A stretch of DNA of 64,000 nt from Fertoeibacter niger (GTDB lineage: Bacteria > Pseudomonadota > Alphaproteobacteria > Rhodobacterales > Rhodobacteraceae): assembly GCF_009380135.2 (NCBI RefSeq), contig NZ_WHUT02000002.1, positions 310,001-374,000 on the forward strand, written 5' to 3'. Positions 57,199-64,000 of this stretch are shown here, piece by piece. The notes beneath the pieces were generated by a model. That model was not told the DNA's origin. It made no database searches and worked only from the letters and a program-made list of their open reading frames with translations. The position numbers were made by a program, and so were the translations under genes. Positions within the stretch are counted from its first letter, which is position 1; every line of letters starts with the position of its first letter.

Positions 57199-57278
57199 GG
57201 CCCCTCCTCCTCCCTGGGCCGGATGTTGATCAAGACGGCGGTGCCCAACCTCCTCCCTGGGCACCGCCGTTGCTTTTT
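57199..57278 (+). ncRNA. CcsR/cuckoo-type sRNA unit 6
   Basis: Hairpin 11: GGCCC/GGGCC around CTCCTCCTCCCT (57199-57220). Hairpin 12: perfect 12-bp ACGGCGGTGCCC/GGGCACCGCCGT around AACCTCCTCCCT (57235-57270), followed by CTTTTTC, so the last hairpin is also the Rho-independent terminator of the whole array. Confidence 0.82.
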
Positions 57279-57352
57279 CAGCGCCCCGATCCACAGCTTG
57301 CATCCGCCACGCCACGCGCCATAGTCGCCGCGCAATCGACGGGGGTCTTGCC

Positions 57353-58504
57353 TTGCGCGCATCACTGATTTCGGCAGCCCTTGTGGCGGCACTGGTCGGC
57401 TTTGGCAGCACGATCGCGCTGGTGCTGGCCGCGGCCGCCGCCCTGGGCGCGACACCGGCGCAGACAACCTCCTGGGTGCTGGCGGTGTGTCTGGCCAAGG
57501 CGGCAGGTTCGGCGTTTCTGAGCATGCAGGCGCGGGTGCCGGTGGTGCTGGCCTGGTCCACCCCCGGCGCGGCACTGATGGCGGCGACCCAGGGCGTGAC
57601 GATGGCCGAGGCTGTGGGCGCATTTCTGCTGGCGGGCGGGCTGATCGCGCTGACCGGCGCGCTGCGCCCGCTGGGCCGGGTGGTGGCGATGATCCCCGAC
57701 GGGATTGCGGCGGGCATGCTGGCCGGGGTGCTGCTGCCGTTCTGCCTGCGGGTGGCGGGCGCGGCCGAGGCTTTGCCCCTGCTGGTGCTGCCGGTGGTTC
57801 TGGTCTTTGCGCTGGTGCGGCTGGTGAACCCCGCGCTGGCGGTGCTGGCAGCGCTGGCCTGTGGCGTGGCACTGGCCTTTGCCGGCCCGGCCACGCTGCC
57901 CGACCTGCGGTTTTCGCTGCCCGCGCTGACCTTCATCGCCCCCGAATTCCGCCCGGGCGTGCTGCTGGGGCTGGGCGTGCCGCTGTATCTGGTGACGATG
58001 GCGTCGCAGAACCTGCCCGGCTTTGCCACCCTGCGCGCGGCGGGGTATGAGCCGCCCGTGCGCGCGGCGCTGGGGGTGACGGGCGGGCTGTCGGCGCTGG
58101 CGGCACTGTTCGGCGGCCACACCGTCAACATGGCCGCGATCACCGCCGCGATCTGTCTGGGCGACGAGGTGCATCCCGACCGCAACCAGCGCTGGAAGGT
58201 GGGGCTGGTCTACGGCGCGGCGTGGCTGGCATTGGGTCTGCTGGGCCCGGTCCTGCTGATGATCATTACCGCCTTGCCCGGCCCGCTGGTCACGGCGATT
58301 GTCGGCCTTGCCCTGCTGGCCGCGCTGACCGGCGCGCTGACCGCCGCCTTTGCGCAGCCTTCACAGCGTTTTGCCGCGGTGGTCACGCTGACGGTCAGCG
58401 CCTCGGGCGTCGCGGCCTTTGGCATCGGCGCGGCGTTCTGGGGGCTGCTGGCGGGGCTGGCCGTGTTCGGCATCGAACAGGTCAAGGCTCGCCGCGCCCT
58501 TTGA
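57353..58504 (+). CDS. BenE-family benzoate/H+ symporter-like transporter
   Basis: 383 aa, about 11-12 hydrophobic helices with APC-superfamily BenE features: WSTPGAALMAAT in the substrate-binding discontinuous helix (about residues 68-79), PLYLVTMASQNLPGFATL (222-239) and FGGHTVNMAAITAAICLG (263-280). Probably imports an aromatic acid or related compound; no catabolic genes are nearby, so benzoate is not certain. Start is TTG 57353 after GGGGG; no suitable ATG is nearby. Confidence 0.85.
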   Translation: MRASLISAALVAALVGFGSTIALVLAAAAALGATPAQTTSWVLAVCLAKAAGSAFLSMQARVPVVLAWSTPGAALMAATQGVTMAEAVGAFLLAGGLIALTGALRPLGRVVAMIPDGIAAGMLAGVLLPFCLRVAGAAEALPLLVLPVVLVFALVRLVNPALAVLAALACGVALAFAGPATLPDLRFSLPALTFIAPEFRPGVLLGLGVPLYLVTMASQNLPGFATLRAAGYEPPVRAALGVTGGLSALAALFGGHTVNMAAITAAICLGDEVHPDRNQRWKVGLVYGAAWLALGLLGPVLLMIITALPGPLVTAIVGLALLAALTGALTAAFAQPSQRFAAVVTLTVSASGVAAFGIGAAFWGLLAGLAVFGIEQVKARRAL

Positions 58505-58514
58505 CGCCGCATCG

Positions 58515-58560
58515 TCATTTTCTGTCTCCAAATATCCCCGCCGGAGGCCTCCCCGGCCAG
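58515..58560. repeat. Inverted GGATATTT element between benE-like gene and uvrD
   Basis: On the minus strand a GCCGG...CCGGC-type GC hairpin is followed by GGCGGGGATATTTGGAGACA. Same architecture as 25796-25860 and 49075-49125. It lies between two convergent genes, where it can serve as a terminator. Confidence 0.6.
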
Positions 58561-58566
58561 CCAGCC

Positions 58567-60918
58567 TCAGAACGGCACGTCATCCGCGGCGGCGGCCGCT
58601 ACAACGAATCGCGCGACGATCTTTTTCAGCCCGGCCTGTTCGAAATCGACATCCAGCTTGTCGCCCTCGATCGCCACCACCGCGCCATAGCCGAATTTGA
58701 CATGGAACACCCGGTCGCCCAGCGTGAAGGATGACACCGCATCCAGATCAATCGTCACATGCCGCGTCTCGCGCGGCTGCGATACCGGGCGTGTGGCGGC
58801 GCGGTCCTGCATGCGTTTCCAGCCGGGGGAATTGTAGACATCGGCCGATGCCACCCGCGCATCCATGGCCGAGGCCATCCCAGCCGCGCCAAAACCGCCG
58901 CCGTAAAGCCCGGGCGGCGTCAGCACATCCACATGATCGGCAGGCAGTTCGTCGATGAAGCGTGACGGAAGCGCCGATTGCCACTGGCCATAGACGCGGC
59001 GGTTGGCGGCGAAAGACACGGTGCACAGCACCTCGGCCCGGGTGATGCCCACATAGGCCAGCCGACGCTCCTCCTCCAGCCCCTTCAGACCCGATTCGTC
59101 CATGGACCGTTGCGAGGGGAACAGGCCATCCTCCCAGCCCGGCAGAAAGACCACGGGAAATTCCAGCCCCTTGGCGGCATGCAGGGTCATGATGCTGACC
59201 TTCTGCGCGGCCTCTTCGGTCTCGTTTTCCATGATGAGGCTGACATGTTCGAGGAACCCTTGCAGATTTTCGAACTGTTCCAGCGCCTTGACCAGTTCCT
59301 TCAGGTTTTCCAGCCGGCCCGGGGCCTCGGGCGTCTTGTCCTGCTGCCACATGGCGGTATAGCCGGATTCCTCCAGAATCGTCTCGGCCAGCGCGATGTG
59401 GTTGTGGCCCTGCTGGTGGGTGACGCGGTGCCAGCGGTCCATCCCTTCGACAAAGGCGCGCAGCTGCCCGGCCCCCTTGCCGCCGATGGCCCCCCGCGCC
59501 AGCAGCGCGCGCGCGCCGTCCAGCAGCGGCAGGCCCTGCGCCCGCGCCTCGCGCTGGATGTCTTGTTGCGCCTTGTCGCCAAGTCCCCGTTTGGGCGTGT
59601 TCACCACCCGTTCAAAGGCCAGATCATCCTCGGGCGACACGGCCAGGCGGAAATAGGCCATCGCATCGCGAATCTCCAGCCGTTCATAGAATCGCGGGCC
59701 GCCAATGACGCGGTAAGGCAGGCCGATGGTCAGGAACCGATCCTCGAACGCGCGCATCTGGTGGCTGGCGCGCACCAGAATGGCCATGCTGTCCAGCCCC
59801 TGCGGGTCAATCCGCCGGGTGCCCTTTTGCAGCGCCTCAACCTCGTCACCGATCCAGCGCGCCTCTTCCTCGCCATCCCAATGGCCGATCAGGCGGACCT
59901 TTTCACCTTCGTCGCGTTCGGTCCACAGCGTCTTGCCCAGCCGGTTGGCATTGGCCGCAATGATGCCCGATGCGGCGGCAAGGATATGCGGGGTGGAGCG
60001 GTAGTTCTGTTCCAGCCGGATCACCACCGCGCCCGGAAAATCCTTTTCGAACCGCAGGATATTGCCCACCTCGGCGCCGCGCCAGCCATAGATCGACTGA
60101 TCGTCGTCACCCACGCAGCAGATGTTCTTGTGGGCCTGCGCCAGCAGACGCAGCCACAGATACTGCGCCACGTTGGTATCCTGATACTCATCCACCAGAA
60201 TGAATTTCAGCCAGCGCTGGTATTGCGCCAGCACATCCGGATGCGCCTGAAAGATCGTCACCACATGCAGCAGCAGATCGCCGAAATCGGTGGCGTTCAG
60301 CGCCTTGAGCCGGTCCTGATACTGTTCATAAAGCTCCGTGCCGCGGTTGTTGTAGGCTGACGCCTCGGACGCGGGCACTTTGGCGGGCGTCCATGCCCGG
60401 TTTTTCCAGCCGTCGATCAGGCCTGCCAACATGCGGGCGGGCCAGCGTTTTTCGTCGATGTTGGCGGCCACGATCAGCTGTTTCAAGAGGCGCAGCTGGT
60501 CGTCGGTATCCAGAATGGTGAAGTTGGATTTCAGCCCGACCAGTTCGGCATGGCGGCGCAGGATTTTCACGCTGATCGAATGGAAGGTGCCCATCCATTG
60601 CAGCCCCTCCACCTGCCCCAGCATGCGGCCCACGCGGTCTTTCATCTCGCGCGCGGCCTTGTTGGTGAAGGTCACGGCCAGAATCTCGTTCGGTCTGGCG
60701 CGCCCCGTGGTCAGCAGATGCACGATGCGGGCGGTCAGCGCCTTGGTCTTGCCGGTGCCTGCGCCCGCCAGCATCAAGACCGGGCCATCCAGCGCCAGCA
60801 CAGCCTCGCGCTGCGCGGGGTTCAGATCGTCCAGATAGGGCGTGGGCCGCGCGGCCATGGCACGCTGGCTAAGGGGCACGGCGGCCGCGAAGGCATCATG
60901 TTCATCGAAACTGTTCAT
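58567..60918 (-). CDS. uvrD: ATP-dependent DNA helicase UvrD/PcrA
   Basis: 783 aa superfamily 1 helicase (helicase II) acting in nucleotide excision and mismatch repair. LNPAQREAVLALDGPVLMLA (Q motif), Walker A AGAGTGKTKALTAR, DEYQDTNVAQY (motif II), GDDDQSIYGWRGA (motif III), and TLHAAKGLEFPVVFLPG (motif V) are visible, with YVGITRAEVLC (motif VI). The C-terminus has the Tudor-like segment (GDRVFHVKFGYGAVVAIEGDK). A LexA-type box precedes it. Confidence 0.97.
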   Translation of the reverse strand: MNSFDEHDAFAAAVPLSQRAMAARPTPYLDDLNPAQREAVLALDGPVLMLAGAGTGKTKALTARIVHLLTTGRARPNEILAVTFTNKAAREMKDRVGRMLGQVEGLQWMGTFHSISVKILRRHAELVGLKSNFTILDTDDQLRLLKQLIVAANIDEKRWPARMLAGLIDGWKNRAWTPAKVPASEASAYNNRGTELYEQYQDRLKALNATDFGDLLLHVVTIFQAHPDVLAQYQRWLKFILVDEYQDTNVAQYLWLRLLAQAHKNICCVGDDDQSIYGWRGAEVGNILRFEKDFPGAVVIRLEQNYRSTPHILAAASGIIAANANRLGKTLWTERDEGEKVRLIGHWDGEEEARWIGDEVEALQKGTRRIDPQGLDSMAILVRASHQMRAFEDRFLTIGLPYRVIGGPRFYERLEIRDAMAYFRLAVSPEDDLAFERVVNTPKRGLGDKAQQDIQREARAQGLPLLDGARALLARGAIGGKGAGQLRAFVEGMDRWHRVTHQQGHNHIALAETILEESGYTAMWQQDKTPEAPGRLENLKELVKALEQFENLQGFLEHVSLIMENETEEAAQKVSIMTLHAAKGLEFPVVFLPGWEDGLFPSQRSMDESGLKGLEEERRLAYVGITRAEVLCTVSFAANRRVYGQWQSALPSRFIDELPADHVDVLTPPGLYGGGFGAAGMASAMDARVASADVYNSPGWKRMQDRAATRPVSQPRETRHVTIDLDAVSSFTLGDRVFHVKFGYGAVVAIEGDKLDVDFEQAGLKKIVARFVVAAAAADDVPF

Positions 60919-60958
60919 GGGGCAAGGATAGCGGGCTTTGGGCCGCAGTTAAAGAATT

Positions 60959-60973
60959 GTTCCCAGTCTGTTC
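60959..60973 (-). promoter_or_regulatory. LexA (SOS) box upstream of uvrD
   Basis: GTTCCCAGTCTGTTC on the plus strand is a perfect GTTC-N7-GTTC direct repeat, the LexA recognition pattern of alphaproteobacteria. It lies 41-55 bp upstream of the uvrD start codon, a usual operator position. SOS induction of uvrD is therefore likely. Confidence 0.75.
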
Positions 60974-60995
60974 CGAATTTTTTGACGGATCGGCG

Positions 60996-61466
60996 CTATT
61001 TGGTGGCGTCAGCCGCGATGGCCTCGAAAACCGCATCCAGCTCGGCGGCAATACCGGCAAGCGCGTCGCCGCCGTCGTCCATATAGGGCGCAAAGACATG
61101 CGAGGGCGTTTTCCACGACAGGGTGGCGGTGCCATCGGCGTCTTCGGTCACGTAAAGGCGGATGGGCGCCTCTATCATCGCGGCGGTGGACAGCGGCAGA
61201 ACCCGGATCGCATAGCGGGCGTGAAAGGCGCCGATCACCCGGTTGCCGGGCAGCGTCGTGCCCAGCGCTGCGGCGGCCGCTGTCGGGCCTGCCTCTGTCA
61301 CCACGTTCAGCCCGTGGGCCGGGATGGCCAGTTTCACCGCATCAACCAGTTCCGCATAAGGGGTGTCGGTGTCGATCAGCCGCCAGCCGGGCCGCTCGGT
61401 CAGCGGTTCGGCCAGCATTGGCAGGGGCAGCAGGGCGAGAGTAGCGGCAAGCAGACTGCGGCGCAT
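60996..61466 (-). CDS. Secreted DUF302 domain protein
   Basis: 156 aa with a signal peptide (RRSLLAATLALLPLPMLA, cleavage near residue 20). The mature part is a DUF302 domain: YAELVDAVKLAIPAHGLNVV, then GNRVIGAFHARYAIRVLPLS and APIRLYVTEDADGTATLSWK. The domain is found in heme/oxidative-stress-linked periplasmic proteins, but function is unknown. Lies between uvrD and pyc, on the minus strand. Confidence 0.85.
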   Translation of the reverse strand: MRRSLLAATLALLPLPMLAEPLTERPGWRLIDTDTPYAELVDAVKLAIPAHGLNVVTEAGPTAAAAALGTTLPGNRVIGAFHARYAIRVLPLSTAAMIEAPIRLYVTEDADGTATLSWKTPSHVFAPYMDDGGDALAGIAAELDAVFEAIAADATK

Positions 61467-61705
61467 CGGGATCCTCCATTTTCCGTGGCAGGGTGCGGTG
61501 CGATTGACAACCGCGCAACCGGATATCGGCGCAGGCGCGGCTGGATCACGGGCTTGTCAGGCGGCGTGTGCCAATTCGTCAGGCCTGCGCGGCGGCAGGT
61601 GCCGCAGCGGGTCACAAATAATTCATTCCGGCTTGCGAGAGGGATTGCGCTGCACCGCAGCACCCCTAAAGTGCGACCAACAGCCACGCATCCGGGGGAA
61701 CAACA

Positions 61706-64000
61706 ATGGCCGAATTCCGCAAGATCCTGATTGCCAACCGGGGCGAGATTGCCATCCGCGTGATGCGCGCGGCGAACGAGATGGGCAAAAAGACGGTCGC
61801 CGTCTTTGCCGAGGAAGACAAGCTGAGCCTGCACCGCTTCAAGGCTGACGAGGCTTACCGCATCGGTGAAGGGCTGTCACCGGTGGGTGCCTATCTGTCG
61901 ATCCCCGAGATCATCCGCGTGGCGAAAATGGCCGGGGCGGATGCCATTCACCCCGGTTACGGCCTGCTGTCGGAAAACCCCGATTTCGTGGATGCCTGCG
62001 ATGCGGCGGGCATCACCTTCATCGGCCCCAAGGCCGCGACCATGCGCGCGCTGGGTGACAAGGCCTCGGCCCGCCGTGTGGCGATCGAGGCAGGGGTGCC
62101 GGTGATCCCCGCCACCGAAGTGTTGGGCGACGACATGGACGAGGTGAAGCGGCAGGCGGCCGAAGTGGGCTATCCGCTGATGCTGAAAGCGTCCTGGGGC
62201 GGCGGCGGGCGCGGCATGCGCCCGATCAACAACCCCGAGGAACTGCCCGAAAAGGTGCGCGAAGGGCGGCGCGAGGCCGAGGCGGCATTCGGCAATGGCG
62301 AGGGTTATCTGGAAAAGATGATCCTGCGCGCCCGCCATGTCGAGGTGCAGATCCTCGGCGACAAGATGGGCGAGATTTATCACCTGTATGAACGTGACTG
62401 CACGGTGCAGCGCCGCAACCAGAAGGTCGTGGAACGTGCCCCCGCCCCCTATCTGACCGACGCCCAGCGCGCCGAGGTCTGCGATCTGGGCCGCCGCATC
62501 TGCGCCCATGTCGGCTATGAATGCGCGGGGACCGTCGAATTCCTGATGGATATGGACGATGAGAAATTCTATTTCATCGAGGTGAACCCCCGCGTGCAGG
62601 TGGAACATACGGTGACAGAGGAAGTCACCGGCATCGACATCGTGCAGGCGCAGATCCGGATTGCCGAGGGCAAATCGCTGGCCGAGGCCACCGGCGTCGC
62701 CAGCCAAGATGAGGTGCGCCTGTCGGGCCATGCGGTGCAATGCCGTGTGACAACCGAAGACCCGCAGAACAACTTCATCCCCGATTATGGCCGGCTGACC
62801 GCTTACCGTTCAGCCACCGGCATGGGCATTCGTCTGGATGGCGGCACGGCCTATGCGGGCGGGGTCATCACGCGGTATTACGACTCGCTGTTGGTGAAGG
62901 TCACCGCCTGGGCGCAGACGCCGGAAAAGGCGATTGCGCGGATGGACCGGGCCTTGCGCGAATTCCGCATCCGGGGCGTATCCACCAACATCGCCTTTGT
63001 GGAAAACCTGCTGAAACACCCGACCTTCCTGAACAACACCTACACCACCAAATTCATCGACACGACGCCCGAGCTGTTCACCTTCAAGAAACGCCGAGAC
63101 CGGGCGACGAAGATTCTTACCTATATCGCCGACATCACGGTGAACGGGCACCCGGAAACGGCGGGCCGGGCCAAGCCTGCCGCCGACATCAAGGTGCCCA
63201 AGCCCCCGGCGCTGCGTGGCGAGCCGATGATGGGCACCCGCAACCTGCTGGAACAGCAGGGCCCGCAGGCGGTGGCCGACTGGATGGCGGCGCAGACCAA
63301 ACTGCTGATTACCGACACCACGATGCGCGACGGGCATCAAAGCCTGCTGGCCACCCGGATGCGGTCGATCGACATGATCCGGGTGACGCCGGCCTATGCC
63401 GCGAACATGGGCAGCCTGTTTTCGGTCGAATGCTGGGGCGGGGCCACGTTCGACGTGGCCTACCGGTTCTTGCAGGAATGCCCCTGGCAACGGCTGCGCG
63501 ACATCCGCGCGGCCCTGCCCAATGTGATGACGCAGATGCTGCTGCGCGGGTCGAACGGCGTGGGTTACACCAACTATCCCGACAATGTGGTGCAGGCCTT
63601 TGTGGCCCGCGCGGCGGAAACCGGGGTGGATGTGTTCCGCGTGTTCGATTCGCTGAACTGGGTGGAAAACATGCGCGTCGCCATGGATGCGGTGGTCGAG
63701 GCGAACAAGCTGTGCGAAGGCTCGATCTGCTATACCGGCGACATTCTGGACCCGAACCGCGCGAAATATGACCTGGCCTATTATGTGGGGCTGGGCAAAG
63801 AGCTGAAGGCGGCAGGCGCGCATGTGCTGGGGCTGAAGGACATGGCGGGCCTGTTGAAACCCGCCGCCGCCCGCGTGCTGGTCAAGGCGCTGAAGGAAGA
63901 GGTGGGCCTGCCGATCCATTTCCACACGCATGACACCTCGGGCCTTGGCGGGGCCACGATTCTGGCCGCTGCCGAGGTGGGGGTGGATGTGGTCGATTGC
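61706..64000 (+). CDS. pyc: Pyruvate carboxylase, N-terminal two thirds (cut by window end)
   Basis: Biotin enzyme making oxaloacetate from pyruvate and bicarbonate. 765 codons are visible of about 1150. Biotin carboxylase domain (residues about 1-460): ILIANRGEIAIRVMRA, ATP loop KASWGGGGRGMRPI, HVEVQILGDKMGEIYHLYER, FIEVNPRVQVEHTVTEEVTG. Carboxyltransferase domain begins near 528 with LLITDTTMRDGHQSLLATRM, then LFSVECWGGATFDVAYRFL and MLLRGSNGVGYTNYP; metal-site HFHTHDTSG is near the end. The conserved C-terminal half and the biotinyl domain lie beyond the window. ATG 61706 follows GGGGG at 61693. Confidence 0.97.
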   Translation, partial: MAEFRKILIANRGEIAIRVMRAANEMGKKTVAVFAEEDKLSLHRFKADEAYRIGEGLSPVGAYLSIPEIIRVAKMAGADAIHPGYGLLSENPDFVDACDAAGITFIGPKAATMRALGDKASARRVAIEAGVPVIPATEVLGDDMDEVKRQAAEVGYPLMLKASWGGGGRGMRPINNPEELPEKVREGRREAEAAFGNGEGYLEKMILRARHVEVQILGDKMGEIYHLYERDCTVQRRNQKVVERAPAPYLTDAQRAEVCDLGRRICAHVGYECAGTVEFLMDMDDEKFYFIEVNPRVQVEHTVTEEVTGIDIVQAQIRIAEGKSLAEATGVASQDEVRLSGHAVQCRVTTEDPQNNFIPDYGRLTAYRSATGMGIRLDGGTAYAGGVITRYYDSLLVKVTAWAQTPEKAIARMDRALREFRIRGVSTNIAFVENLLKHPTFLNNTYTTKFIDTTPELFTFKKRRDRATKILTYIADITVNGHPETAGRAKPAADIKVPKPPALRGEPMMGTRNLLEQQGPQAVADWMAAQTKLLITDTTMRDGHQSLLATRMRSIDMIRVTPAYAANMGSLFSVECWGGATFDVAYRFLQECPWQRLRDIRAALPNVMTQMLLRGSNGVGYTNYPDNVVQAFVARAAETGVDVFRVFDSLNWVENMRVAMDAVVEANKLCEGSICYTGDILDPNRAKYDLAYYVGLGKELKAAGAHVLGLKDMAGLLKPAAARVLVKALKEEVGLPIHFHTHDTSGLGGATILAAAEVGVDVVDC

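Noticed and set aside
56617-57278. CRISPR-like or minisatellite array
   Set aside because: Only the loop is constant; stems differ and are complementary within each unit, and unit spacing varies. This is a set of RNA hairpins, not direct repeats with spacers.

Overview
The window is a GC-rich, gene-dense stretch of an alphaproteobacterial chromosome, most probably Rhodobacteraceae (a Rhodobacter, Gemmobacter or Tabrizicola relative; genus not determinable by eye). The evidence is the protein set: form II CoxL-like protein, ATPase inhibitor zeta, DUF2484 pair, AcuI, DctB/DctD and a DUF1127 protein followed by CCUCCUCCC-loop RNAs. The gene order of the division cluster and the AT-rich hairpins scattered through GC-rich DNA agree. 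I found no tRNA, rRNA, CRISPR array, IS element or phage gene.

Layout. 1-6.2 kb: CoxL-like molybdoenzyme, ornithine decarboxylase with a structured leader and divergent Lrp-type regulator, then a TetR gene facing an ABA4-like/membrane-protein operon. 6.2-18.9 kb: valS, small conserved genes, a HisC-like aminotransferase, gatB, a lysozyme-fold lipoprotein, a class V aminotransferase, acuI and a polyamine-type binding protein. 18.9-24.5 kb: dctD/dctB, then purC-purS-purQ and the F1-ATPase inhibitor zeta. 24.7-29.6 kb: a homocysteine methyltransferase, a radical SAM protein, a corrinoid protein and DUF1638, probably parts of a split cobalamin-dependent methionine synthase. 29.7-54.4 kb (minus strand): the complete dcw cluster in the order mraZ-rsmH-ftsL-ftsI-murE-murF-mraY-(DUF2161)-murD-ftsW-murG-murC-(DUF2484 x2)-murB-ddl-ftsQ-ftsA-ftsZ, followed by lpxC, bamD and recN. 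55-64 kb: Mrp ATPase, DUF1127 gene with an RNA array, BenE-type transporter, uvrD, a DUF302 protein and the 5' part of a pyruvate carboxylase gene cut by the window end.

The most interesting parts are non-coding. (1) 56617-57278 holds twelve consecutive stem-loops, each with a CCTCC-containing loop resembling the anti-Shine-Dalgarno sequence. They form six two-hairpin units with a repeat length near 115-120 nt and end in a perfect 12-bp terminator. This matches the CcsR/'cuckoo' sRNA family found downstream of a DUF1127 gene in Rhodobacter sphaeroides, here apparently expanded to six copies. (2) The 657-bp gap upstream of mraZ contains three clusters of TGGGN boxes spaced exactly 10 bp apart, one cluster of six in inverted orientation, followed by a leader with its own intrinsic terminator (an UpsM-like sRNA). 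(3) Pairs of inverted AT-rich hairpins and a hairpin-GGATATTT element recur between genes. Other points of note are a DctD without the GAFTGA loop, an AT-rich foreign-looking patch inside valS, a LexA-type box in front of uvrD and a well-defined TetR operator.
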